From contig NZ_CP080327.1 in the NCBI RefSeq assembly GCF_019443285.1, positions 2,414,001 to 2,478,000 on the forward strand: 64,000 nt of DNA, given 5' to 3'. Under the pieces are notes generated by a model. The model had not been told where the DNA came from and did no database searches. It saw only the letters and a program-made list of their open reading frames with translations. The DNA is from Aquisediminimonas profunda (GTDB lineage: Bacteria > Pseudomonadota > Alphaproteobacteria > Sphingomonadales > Sphingomonadaceae). The first letter of the stretch is position 1, and each line of letters begins with the position of its first letter. The position numbers and the translations under genes are program-made. Shown here one piece after another: positions 30,322 through 38,323 of the stretch.

Positions 30322-31320
30322 GTGTCCAACTACGTCCTTAATGCCTGGTATATGGCTGCCTGGGCCAATGAAATACCGGATGACGGTATCTTGGCGCGCA
30401 CTCTGCTTGATCGCAAATGGGTGCTCTGGCGGGAGCGCGATGGACGCTGGGCGATGATCGAAGATCGCTGCCCGCACCGTTTTGTGCCGCTCAGCCGCGG
30501 CAAATTTGAAAACGGCCGGATTGCCTGCGGCTATCACGGGCTGACCTTTGACGGGACTGGCGCCTGCGTCCACAATCCATTTGGCGGAAGCCTGCCGCCG
30601 GGCGCGGGCGTGTGCAGCTTGCCAGTAGTGAGTGCGTACGGAGGTTTATGGTTCTGGCCGGGCGATCGGGCAAAGGCCGATCCGGCTGCAATTCCAGACT
30701 TCGCATTTATCGATGCTTCCGGTCCCGTCGAGCGTGCGACCTATGTCATGGGCGTCAACTATGAACTCATCGCTGACAATCTTCTGGATCTGAGCCATGC
30801 CGAATATCTGCATGTTGAAAGCTTCGGGACCAACGGCTCGCTGTTCAGCCACGGCGCGCAGTCAGTCGAGCAAGACCAAACGGGCGCGATCTGGAACAAG
30901 TGGGACATGACGGGTGCGCCTCCCCCGGGCTGGGCATCGCCTATGATGCCGGAAGGCAGCTCGGTTGATCAGGCGCTCCACATCCGCTGGCATGCCCCCG
31001 CCAATCTTGCGCTGTTCATTGAAATGCGACCGTCCGGAAAAGCGGCGCCTTTGGTGCCACCCATGGCCAATCCGCATATACTGACGCCGGAAACGACGCG
31101 TTCGACACATTACTTCTTCACTCATGCACCAGGCGAGGAAGAGGCTGCGCAGGCGCGGCGGGTGTTTTTGGAAGAAGACGAACCCATGGTTTCAGCGCAG
31201 GCCGAAGCAATGGGCGATGCAGATTTCTGGGACCTCAAACCTCTCATTCTGGCCAGCGACAAGGCCGCCATTCTGGCGCGCCGGAAAATCATGCAGTTGA
31301 AGAGAGCGGAAGGCGTTTAG
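30322..31320 (+). CDS. Rieske non-heme iron oxygenase (VanA/aromatic O-demethylase-like)
   Basis: A 332-residue oxygenase. Rieske ligands are Cys50/His52 (CPHRFVPLS) and Cys69/His72 (CGYHG). The mononuclear iron site is DNLLDLSHAEYLHVESFG. GTG 30322 is the start because GGAGG lies six bases upstream, and the frame upstream of it is leader. It is a distant paralogue of the gene at 11214 and also lacks a reductase nearby. Its operator-controlled promoter places it with the glycoside genes rather than the lig genes, so it may O-demethylate or hydroxylate the intact compound or aglycone. Confidence 0.82.
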   Translation: MSNYVLNAWYMAAWANEIPDDGILARTLLDRKWVLWRERDGRWAMIEDRCPHRFVPLSRGKFENGRIACGYHGLTFDGTGACVHNPFGGSLPPGAGVCSLPVVSAYGGLWFWPGDRAKADPAAIPDFAFIDASGPVERATYVMGVNYELIADNLLDLSHAEYLHVESFGTNGSLFSHGAQSVEQDQTGAIWNKWDMTGAPPPGWASPMMPEGSSVDQALHIRWHAPANLALFIEMRPSGKAAPLVPPMANPHILTPETTRSTHYFFTHAPGEEEAAQARRVFLEEDEPMVSAQAEAMGDADFWDLKPLILASDKAAILARRKIMQLKRAEGV

Positions 31321-32156
31321 CGACCAGACTTGATGCGCGCGATTTCATCGGCCTGCAAGTTGCGGATTCTCACGTTTCGAAAGAAGACCTCTGCGCCTTC
31401 GAATTCCAGTGCAATTCGGCCTTTTGTGACGGCCGCGTCGTCGCGATTGATCATGCGGAAAAGGGTATTGACGATCCGGCCATTGACGAGGTGTGCCGCC
31501 TGATCGCCAAAAGCATAGAGGTCAAGCGTGTTCCAACCCGCCAGATTTTCGAATTGTCCCGAGTGGCGAAGCCATTGGCGTGCGATACCGCCTGCCAGTA
31601 TGGGTTCCTGATAGGCCGACGGCAGGCCAGGAAACCAGTTTGGCCACAGCGGCGTGCCACCAAGCAAAGGTCCCTGCAGCGCGCGGGTATTGATCATGAC
31701 CGCGTCGCCGACATCGGTTTCTTCGACCTGAAACTCGACGCCATCGGGAAAGAGTCGGTCAAGGTCGGGCGCCAAATGATACAACAGCCCGCTATTGCGC
31801 CTCTGCAGGTCGCGCGGTGCGAAGCGACGTTGACCCCATCGGAACTGGACCTGCAGATGATAATCCCCGAACACGTCCTTCGTCGCCAAGTGGCCAAAAC
31901 TTGCCTTGTCCGGGCCATCGAAGCGCGGCCCTAGAAAGTGCAGCTCGCCATTTTCAACAGCAATTGCCTTGTGCAAATCGCGATTGCCGCTTCCTTCCTG
32001 CCAGATTGTCCAGCCATCAAGAGAGCGGCCATTGAACAAATGTCGCCACGCCGATTCGGGCACAGGCGGCGCTGTTGCCAGCAGCTTGGCTGGCAACAAA
32101 CCGACACCTGCCAGCGCCGTCGCACAACCGCCGATCAGGGATCGCCGGTCTATCAC
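31317..32156 (-). CDS. 3-keto-disaccharide hydrolase (DUF1080) domain protein, Tat signal
   Basis: A 279-residue protein with a twin-arginine-type signal (DRRSLIGGCATALAGVGLL) and a DUF1080 jelly-roll domain: HLFNGRSLDGWTIWQEG at the start, RNSGLLYHL and VEFQVEETD in the middle. Members hydrolyse 3-keto-glycosides. It starts with GTG 32156, overlapping the CGD beta stop (GTGA), so it is the third gene of the CGD operon. Its stop overlaps that of the convergent Rieske gene by 3 bp. Likely role: hydrolysis of O-linked 3-keto-sugars in the periplasm. Confidence 0.8.
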   Translation of the reverse strand: MIDRRSLIGGCATALAGVGLLPAKLLATAPPVPESAWRHLFNGRSLDGWTIWQEGSGNRDLHKAIAVENGELHFLGPRFDGPDKASFGHLATKDVFGDYHLQVQFRWGQRRFAPRDLQRRNSGLLYHLAPDLDRLFPDGVEFQVEETDVGDAVMINTRALQGPLLGGTPLWPNWFPGLPSAYQEPILAGGIARQWLRHSGQFENLAGWNTLDLYAFGDQAAHLVNGRIVNTLFRMINRDDAAVTKGRIALEFEGAEVFFRNVRIRNLQADEIARIKSGR

Positions 32157-32527
32157 GCGGCCAGCAACAATTCCTTGCTGTCGCGGGTCGTTGGCACCAT
32201 TGGCAGATAGGAGATGCGCAAGCGCGTCGCGAAGCCGATCTTGTGCTTGCCCGGCGTCAGGCCGCCATTGAGTGCAATGATCTTGGCCTTTTCGCCAAAA
32301 TTCCAGCGGTCGTCATAGACCGTTTCCATTTCGTCCAGAGTATAGGTTTTGCCGCGCACGGAGAAGCGGACTGTGTCCCGCGGGAGCACTTCGCCGTCGA
32401 CCGAGACTTCAATGTCTTCGACCATCGAAAGGCCAAGCCCGCGATAATAGGGCAGGCGACCTTCAAAGGCGAAACCGCCGGCGACGTTTTCGAGGCTTTC
32501 CTCGACGATCATCTTGTTGTCCATCAT
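32153..32527 (-). CDS. C-glycoside deglycosidase beta subunit, second copy
   Basis: A 124-residue beta-rich protein resembling the one at 18995-19375: GRLPYYRGL, S-x-VE and VSVDGE align with its RLPWYRSL, S-x-VE and SIDGE. In addition it has the YDDRWNFGEKAKII and ISYLPMVP segments. AGGAG lies 9 bases before ATG 32527. It is 14 bases downstream of its alpha partner; note that the order alpha-beta is reversed relative to the first copy. Cytoplasmic. Confidence 0.8.
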   Translation of the reverse strand: MMDNKMIVEESLENVAGGFAFEGRLPYYRGLGLSMVEDIEVSVDGEVLPRDTVRFSVRGKTYTLDEMETVYDDRWNFGEKAKIIALNGGLTPGKHKIGFATRLRISYLPMVPTTRDSKELLLAA

Positions 32528-32541
32528 GATATGGTTCTCCT

Positions 32542-33558
32542 TTACGCCGCGGCCTTGAGCGCCGGCATTGCGGGCTCGTTCAGCAGTCTGGCAAGCATCA
32601 CTTGCTGCCGGCGAACTTGTTCGACCGAGTCGGGTTCTTCTGCGTCTTCGATCCAGCGATTGCCTTCGTATTCGGAGCAGATATAGCCGTCATATCCGCC
32701 TTTATTCAGCACCGAGACAATCTCGTCATAGGGGATCGAGGGTTCAACATAGTCCTCGGTCATCTCGTAGAACTTGCCGTGAATGTTGTGGATCATCGGC
32801 ATGTAGTCGAGCATGCGCTTGGGCTCATAGGCAGCGTTGTGGCGCATGACTTCGGCCATCGCGATCGCTGGTCCGGTGCCACCCATTTGCTGGACTTCCA
32901 GAATCACATATTCGGAAAGGATCCGATCCTCATAAGCCTGCTCGATGTAGTCGGCGATCCTGTCAGGCACGCCCAATCGGCGGAACTTGGCTGACCAGAC
33001 GCGGGGATAATGCTTCAGGAACATCCCCATGTCAGGCAGAAAGCCAAGTGCAGGCGATCCCGATTTCTGGAACATCTCGGCCATGCGAATGATCCACGGG
33101 TGGTCGAAGTGCAGAGGGGCGTGCACCTCGGTAAGCATCTTGATGCCCTTTTCTTCGGCATAGGGCGCCGCGGCAACCAGAACTTCCGGCGCAATCGAGA
33201 CCAGAGAGCGGATGAAGGGCATGCCCAACGCCGCGCCAAAGTCGATGTCCTTCTTGACGCTTGCCACCTGCTCTTCAAAAGGCATCAGGCGGCCCTTGTA
33301 GCGCTTGTAGTCAAGCATGTAGTCGTGGCTGACCGGCACACAATCGTACTTCTTGATCAGCGCATGCCAATTATCGATATCGGCCTGAGCCACGCCGACT
33401 TCGGGCCAGCCCCAGAAGCTTTGTTCGCCGATGACTTCGATCCCGCGTGCACCGAGTTCGGCGCAGGTGCGGATGCAATCCTCGAGGCTCATTTTGCCCG
33501 TGAAGGTTTCGTTCTGGAAGGAATAGAGGCTGACGCCCCGTTTGATCTGACTGGTCAC
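32542..33558 (-). CDS. C-glycoside deglycosidase alpha subunit, second copy
   Basis: A 338-residue TIM barrel. The same motif set as in the first copy is seen: Glu144/His146 (TEVHAP), Asp176 (LPDMG), His257/His260 (HNIHGKFY) and Glu296/Glu298 (SEYEGN). GTG 33558 is chosen, with GGAGAG 7 bases upstream; the frame is open to 33615. Its promoter region contains the operator at 33645-33662. It differs enough from the first copy (middle and C-terminal regions) to suggest another aglycone or linkage position. Confidence 0.82.
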   Translation of the reverse strand: MTSQIKRGVSLYSFQNETFTGKMSLEDCIRTCAELGARGIEVIGEQSFWGWPEVGVAQADIDNWHALIKKYDCVPVSHDYMLDYKRYKGRLMPFEEQVASVKKDIDFGAALGMPFIRSLVSIAPEVLVAAAPYAEEKGIKMLTEVHAPLHFDHPWIIRMAEMFQKSGSPALGFLPDMGMFLKHYPRVWSAKFRRLGVPDRIADYIEQAYEDRILSEYVILEVQQMGGTGPAIAMAEVMRHNAAYEPKRMLDYMPMIHNIHGKFYEMTEDYVEPSIPYDEIVSVLNKGGYDGYICSEYEGNRWIEDAEEPDSVEQVRRQQVMLARLLNEPAMPALKAAA

Positions 33559-33644
33559 TGGCCATCTCTCCACATTGTGAAACACGTTTGCCGGGAGGAG
33601 CCTGTCCTTGAGCAAAGGCTTCTCCCGCGGGGCCGACGCCCTAA

Positions 33645-33682
33645 TTAGAATATATATTCCTATAAATTGATCACAACGTCAA
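33645..33682 (-). promoter_or_regulatory. Promoter/operator of the second CGD operon
   Basis: Operator copy TTAGAA-TATATA-TTCCTA at 33645-33662. On the minus strand a TTGACG (33682-33677) precedes it by 14 bases, so the operator overlaps the -10 zone (an AATATA lies at 18-base spacing). Confidence 0.6.
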
Positions 33683-33720
33683 CCCCCAAGGAACCGCGCA
33701 ATTGCGTGGCCTCGTATGAT

Positions 33721-33749
33721 TTGACAGAATTAGAATTTTAATCTTTATT
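33721..33749 (+). promoter_or_regulatory. Promoter/operator of the DoxX-esterase operon
   Basis: TTGACA (33721-33726), 17 bases, TTTATT (33744-33749). A half-degenerate operator TTAGAA-N6-TCTTTA lies at 33730-33747, inside the spacer as at 30110. With the copy at 33645 it forms a paired arrangement in this divergent region. Confidence 0.55.
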
Positions 33750-33780
33750 AGAGCAAATGACAAGGCAAGGAGAGAATCGG

Positions 33781-34185
33781 GTGAGCCCGAAAAGCCTGGT
33801 TTCAATTGCTGGCGCGCTGGCGGCTTTGCTGCTGGCAACCTTTTTTGGTTTTGTCGGCTGGAGCAAGATGACTGCGACGCTTGACGACCTTGCAAGATAC
33901 CATGCCTGGACGATCTATTTGCCTGAATGGCAGGGCCGCATTGTGGGCGTGAGCGAAATGCTGCTGGCGGCAGGTTTGATCACGATGCTTCGACCCGCAA
34001 GCCGCAAGGTTGCGGGTTGGAGCGCAGCGCTGCTGGTTGCCAATCAAATATGTGGCGCCGCCGTGCATGCGGCCTACGGCGAAGCCGATGCGCTGCCACA
34101 GAATGCCGCGCTTATCGCGTTGCTTGCGTTCGTCATCTGGGCGGCGCGCGCACGATCGGAAAATGAGGGAGGAATGACGTTATGA
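33781..34185 (+). CDS. DoxX-like small membrane protein
   Basis: A 134-residue integral membrane protein with about four hydrophobic segments and the DoxX-like GFVGWSKM motif in the first. GTG 33781 has GGAGA 7 bases upstream; the frame is open to 33757. DoxX-type proteins are membrane parts of redox systems or of unknown function. Its stop overlaps the next start (ATGA). Function here unknown; it could be involved in quinone-linked electron transfer. Confidence 0.65.
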   Translation: MSPKSLVSIAGALAALLLATFFGFVGWSKMTATLDDLARYHAWTIYLPEWQGRIVGVSEMLLAAGLITMLRPASRKVAGWSAALLVANQICGAAVHAAYGEADALPQNAALIALLAFVIWAARARSENEGGMTL

Positions 34186-35030
34186 AATTCAGGATTCTGT
34201 TTGCCTGCACAGCCGCACTTGGCGTGGCTATGGCGGCAACTGGCGTTGAGGCGCGTTCGGCAGACAAGGTTTCGGTCGACCGCATTGCAACCCTTGAGGC
34301 GCAAATCGGCCAGCTGACCAGCCAGGTTCAACGCGGCAAGGACCGGGGAGATGTCGAGAATCTCTTTTCGACCTACATGGCCTTGCACAACGCTTTTCGA
34401 GATCCTGAAATTGTCGGGCTTTGGGCAAAGAAGGGCACGGCGGACGTGCGTGCCCAATATTCGAACAATGGAGTCTACACGGATTGGGATACAATCATGG
34501 CCTATCATGCCCAACGTCCCAACCCACCCGGCAAGCTGATCCTCCATTATGTGACCTCGCCAATTGTAGAGGTGGCTGAGGATGGCCAGACCGCAAAGGG
34601 TATGTGGATGATGACGGGTCTTGAAAGCGGGCTGACGTCACCTGAAGCGGCAAAGGGCGCGCCCGATTTCATGTATGAAAAGAATGTCCTCATCAATGGC
34701 AAGCGAGTCTGGATGCACACGGTCTTCGCCAAATATGGGGTGGACTTCATCAAGCAGGATGGGCGCTGGAAGATCTGGCATTTTCACTGTTTTGAGGTAG
34801 CTCGTGCGCCATTTGGGATCGGCTGGATTCCGTTCGCTTCACAGGCGCAGGACAGCCCTTTCGCGGATGACCTGATGTATTTCGGGGAGGATGGCCGTCC
34901 GGTCATGATGCCCAAGCCCAATGGGCCCGCGACGATCCGTCACACCCCCTATCGTACTGACAAGGGCCAGACCCTCGACCTTCGACCGCCAGTGCCGTAT
35001 CGCACGTTCAGCGAAACCTTCGCGTACTGA
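34182..35030 (+). CDS. Exported NTF2/SnoaL-like protein
   Basis: A 282-residue protein with a Sec signal (MKFRILFACTAALGVAMA to VEA), a short coiled-coil-like stretch (IATLEAQIGQLTSQV) and a SnoaL-like domain (VENLFSTYMALHNAF, later WKIWHFHCFEVARAP). Proteins of this type accompany sphingomonad aromatic-degradation genes and can be dehydratases, isomerases or carriers. It is coupled to DoxX upstream and lies 14 bases before the esterase gene. No specific function can be assigned. Confidence 0.65.
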   Translation: MKFRILFACTAALGVAMAATGVEARSADKVSVDRIATLEAQIGQLTSQVQRGKDRGDVENLFSTYMALHNAFRDPEIVGLWAKKGTADVRAQYSNNGVYTDWDTIMAYHAQRPNPPGKLILHYVTSPIVEVAEDGQTAKGMWMMTGLESGLTSPEAAKGAPDFMYEKNVLINGKRVWMHTVFAKYGVDFIKQDGRWKIWHFHCFEVARAPFGIGWIPFASQAQDSPFADDLMYFGEDGRPVMMPKPNGPATIRHTPYRTDKGQTLDLRPPVPYRTFSETFAY

Positions 35031-35044
35031 GCCATAGGCCCGTT

Positions 35045-36592
35045 ATGCCGACTCGGATCATGTTAGCCCTTGCGCTTCTCGCCGCTGCGCCCGCGACTGC
35101 GAAGCCTTTAGTCCGGACGGACTCTGGCCTGCTCGCGGGCAAAGTGGAGAGCGGGGTCGAGTCGTTCCTTGGCGTGCCCTATGCCGCGCCGCCGATCGGC
35201 CCCCTGCGATGGCGCGCGCCGCAACCGGCAGCGAACTGGGTCGGCAGTCGAGATGCCACCCGGTTCGGTGCGGCCTGCTATCAGGATGTGGCAAAAGGAT
35301 GGGGGCCCTATTCCGCGGAATTCATCGCTACGGCTCCTATCAGTGAAGACTGCCTGTTCCTGAACGTGTGGAAGCCGGCTGGCGCGCGAAAGCATCTTCC
35401 GGTGGTTGTCTTCATCCACGGCGGCGCGTTTGCCGGCGGATCAGGCCATGTCCCCATTTACGATGGGGCGAAATTGGCGCGACGCGGCTTGGTCGTGGTG
35501 ACCATCAATTATCGTGTCGGTGTATTCGGGTTCCTGGCTCACCCGGGCCTGACGGCCGAGGGAGACGGGTCCGGCAACTTTGGGTTGCTCGACCAGGTCG
35601 CTGCGTTGCGGTGGGTCAAGTCCAATGTCGCGCGCCTTGGCGGAGATCCGGCGCGCGTGACGATTGCAGGTGAAAGCGCCGGTGCCGCTTCGGTCAACGA
35701 TTTGCAGGTCATGCCAGCGGCAAAAGGGCTGTTCACACGTGCTATCTCGATCAGCGGTGCAAGCATGTCGATCGACGCGCCTACCCTTGCAGCGGGCGAG
35801 TTGGACGGCGCGGCGCTGGCTGATCGGGTCAATGCCCGCACGCCAGCCGAGTTGCGCGCCGTTTCCGCGCAGACACTTGTCGAACTGACCAGGGTTATCC
35901 CGGGCAGCGGCCCGCCGCGCCTGACTTATGTACCCCATGTCGACGGCAAGGTTCTCCCCTTCGATTCTGCCAATCCGGCAGCCGTTCGCGCCACGCGCGC
36001 GCCATTGCTCACGGGTTTCAATGCGGACGAGATGATCGATCCTTCGGTTTGCACCCCGGCCGATCTCGAGCGGAGCCTGCGCGCGCGCTATGGCGCTTTT
36101 GCTGAAGTCCTGCTTCCACTCTATCCGCATGCGAACGACGCAGAGGCCGTTGCCAGCAATTCGCTTATTGCTCGCGACCGCTATATGGCTGGCCTGCTGA
36201 ACTGGGCAAGCGCACGGCCGCGTTCGAAGCGCGATCCGATATATCTCTATCGCCACGACTGGCCCTATCCGCCGGTTCGCGGCGCGCAGGCCTGGGGTGC
36301 GTTCCATTCCTCAAGTTTGCCGTATGTATTCGGAACGATTGGCCTCGGTGAACGCGACTTCGGTGCGGCTGACCGCATTCTCTCTGCCCACTGGCAGGAT
36401 TCGATTCGGGCCTTCGCCGCAACCGGAAATCCCGCCCGACCCAAACACCCCTGGCCTGCCGTGCGCGCCGGGACAACGCAAGTGATGGCCCTCGGCCGGA
36501 CCCAGGGGCTTCGCCCCGCCGTTTCCACTCCCGAACGCCTTGCCGCCTGGCGCCGTTACGCGGCCAGCGGAGGTCATCTCGGGCTGATGTAG
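35045..36592 (+). CDS. Type-B carboxylesterase, exported
   Basis: A 515-residue carboxylesterase type B with signal peptide (MPTRIMLALALLAAAPATA). Motifs: EDCLFLNVW, oxyanion hole HGGAFAGGSG, nucleophile elbow GESAGA, and the late GAFHSSSLPYVFG that supplies the catalytic His. It hydrolyses carboxylic esters. In the periplasm it could remove acyl groups (malonyl, galloyl, acetyl) from plant glycosides or open a lactone ring such as that of bergenin. These substrates are suggestions from context. Confidence 0.85.
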   Translation: MPTRIMLALALLAAAPATAKPLVRTDSGLLAGKVESGVESFLGVPYAAPPIGPLRWRAPQPAANWVGSRDATRFGAACYQDVAKGWGPYSAEFIATAPISEDCLFLNVWKPAGARKHLPVVVFIHGGAFAGGSGHVPIYDGAKLARRGLVVVTINYRVGVFGFLAHPGLTAEGDGSGNFGLLDQVAALRWVKSNVARLGGDPARVTIAGESAGAASVNDLQVMPAAKGLFTRAISISGASMSIDAPTLAAGELDGAALADRVNARTPAELRAVSAQTLVELTRVIPGSGPPRLTYVPHVDGKVLPFDSANPAAVRATRAPLLTGFNADEMIDPSVCTPADLERSLRARYGAFAEVLLPLYPHANDAEAVASNSLIARDRYMAGLLNWASARPRSKRDPIYLYRHDWPYPPVRGAQAWGAFHSSSLPYVFGTIGLGERDFGAADRILSAHWQDSIRAFAATGNPARPKHPWPAVRAGTTQVMALGRTQGLRPAVSTPERLAAWRRYAASGGHLGLM

Positions 36593-36617
36593 TCAGCTTT
36601 TCCAAGGATTTAATGCA

Positions 36618-37391
36618 ATGTCTTTCGAACTCTCGGTAAATCTCGAATATATGTTCCACGAAGCGGGCGACCGGCTTGAAGACCGCATGGCCGCCGCTGC
36701 TGCTGCCGGTTTCAAGAAGGTTGAAATCTTCACCACTGCCAATCGCGATGTCCCGTCATTGAAGGCAGCGCTTGGGGATACCGGATGCGAATTGTTTGCG
36801 ACCGTGACCGACCCGCGCATTCAGCTGGTGATGGCCGATCAGCACGATCGCTTTCGTGAAATGTTTGCGCAGGCGGCAGCTGAAGCAGCAGAGCTGGGTG
36901 CGGGCAGGATCGTCGTTCCTTCGGGTTCTGCCGTCCCCTACATGAAGCGTCCGGTGCAACTCGACATCGTTGCCAAGGCCATTGCCAGCGTGGTTCCCGT
37001 TGCGGAAGCCCATGGCCTCACAATCATGCTTGAACCCGTCAATACCCGGGTCGACCACCCTGGTGTTCTTTTCGGGATGACCGAGGACGCTGTGGACGTC
37101 ATCGAGCGCATCAACAGCCCTCGCGTTCGTCTTCTCTATGACCTCTACCACTCCATTACCGAGCGCGAAGACCCCAACGAAATCATGCCCAAGGTTGCGC
37201 AGCACATGGAGCACATCCAGATCGCCGACGCTCCGGGCCGGGGAGAGCCGGGTTCGGGACAGATCGACTGGCCGGCCATGTTGCAACTGATCAAGAGTGT
37301 CGGATATCAGGGCGCTTTGGGGCTTGAGTGCAGCCCGACCGGCCCGGATACCCCGAAGGCGCTTTCTTATATTCGCGGGCTCTGCGCCTAA
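36618..37391 (+). CDS. Hydroxypyruvate isomerase-like (Hyi) TIM-barrel protein
   Basis: A 257-residue cytoplasmic TIM barrel. The Hyi-family residues appear in MLEPVNTRVDHPG (Glu), LLYDLYHS (Asp), HIQIADAPGRGEPGSG (the Hyi/OtnI loop) and LGLECSPTG (Glu). Hyi interconverts hydroxypyruvate and tartronate semialdehyde; OtnI relatives act on 2-oxo-tetronates. It may convert a small keto acid from sugar breakdown. Its stop overlaps that of the convergent ThuA-like gene by 2 bp, with no terminator between. Confidence 0.78.
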   Translation: MSFELSVNLEYMFHEAGDRLEDRMAAAAAAGFKKVEIFTTANRDVPSLKAALGDTGCELFATVTDPRIQLVMADQHDRFREMFAQAAAEAAELGAGRIVVPSGSAVPYMKRPVQLDIVAKAIASVVPVAEAHGLTIMLEPVNTRVDHPGVLFGMTEDAVDVIERINSPRVRLLYDLYHSITEREDPNEIMPKVAQHMEHIQIADAPGRGEPGSGQIDWPAMLQLIKSVGYQGALGLECSPTGPDTPKALSYIRGLCA

Positions 37392-38323
37392 TAATCCTTG
37401 GCTTCGTCCAGCACCGGCAAAGTTACCTTGCCGGTCGCTGCCCACTCGGTTCCACGAAGGATCAAGGTCTGCAGCGGCTGGAAGTGCAGGCTGACCTCAT
37501 CATGGCCGAGCGTGATTGAGAATACCCGACCCTTGCCATAATCCTGGACCCAAACCTGGGGGTGATCGGCATCGATGCCCTTCATAGCCTTGAGCTTTTC
37601 AGGCGTATAGGCGGCGGCCGGATATTTGGGGCCAGTCAATTTGTGATCATAGGCCGAAGCGGCATCGTGCGCCGTTGCCAGAACATGAATCTTCGCATCC
37701 GGCGCGAACGCCATGTTGGTGTACATGTCGTCGTTATAGGTCCAGACGAATTCGCGCAGACCCGCTGTAACAGGATGGCTGCGATCGACCAGGTGAACCG
37801 GAAATGCCCCCGGAGGGGCACGACGGCTGGTTCCCGGCTCCATTGCGGCACCGATCAGACGCTTGTATTCTGGAATGTCCCGTCCCCAGGTAAAACTGGA
37901 GTGATAGGCAACAAGCCCGCCACCTTCGCGAACATATTGGTAGAGCGCGGCAAAAGCTTCAGGGTTCCAGATCTTTTGATCCGGATCCGCATAGTTCCAG
38001 CGGCTCGAATAATTCAGGAAGACGACATCATAGGCCTTGAGCTGGACAAGCGAACCGTAATCGAAATCCTCCGTGACGCGCACGTCGAAACGGCCCGTGT
38101 CCTGCATCAATGTGCGCAGCATGTTATCGACGCCGGTCCAGTCGTGTTCATAGCTATTTTGGCCTGAAATGATCAGAACCTTCAAACGCTTTTCCATCGG
38201 GTTTACCGGGATCGCCACCCGCTGAACAGTTTCTGGGGGACGATAGTCTATAGTGACGATGACCTGCGCCACAGCCGCGCTGGCTGTGAGCATCAGGGCG
38301 ATGGGCAATATGGTTTTGTGCAT
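37388..38323 (-). CDS. ThuA-like domain protein, exported
   Basis: A 311-residue ThuA-family protein with signal peptide (ending ASAAVA). The fold markers are KVLIISGQNSYEHDW, VVFLNYSSRW, GGGLVAYHSSFTW and GRVFSITLGHD near the end. ATG 38323 shares a base with the stop of the upstream symporter (TGATG) and has GGGGAG 7 bases before it. It is the second ThuA homologue in the window. The family is associated with 3-keto-glycoside breakdown, which fits the neighbours, but the reaction is unproven. Confidence 0.8.
   Translation of the reverse strand: MHKTILPIALMLTASAAVAQVIVTIDYRPPETVQRVAIPVNPMEKRLKVLIISGQNSYEHDWTGVDNMLRTLMQDTGRFDVRVTEDFDYGSLVQLKAYDVVFLNYSSRWNYADPDQKIWNPEAFAALYQYVREGGGLVAYHSSFTWGRDIPEYKRLIGAAMEPGTSRRAPPGAFPVHLVDRSHPVTAGLREFVWTYNDDMYTNMAFAPDAKIHVLATAHDAASAYDHKLTGPKYPAAAYTPEKLKAMKGIDADHPQVWVQDYGKGRVFSITLGHDEVSLHFQPLQTLILRGTEWAATGKVTLPVLDEAKDY

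Noticed and set aside
35441-36307. 288-codon minus-strand open frame inside the carboxylesterase
   Set aside because: The esterase has signal peptide, HGGAF and GESAG motifs; the antisense frame has none.
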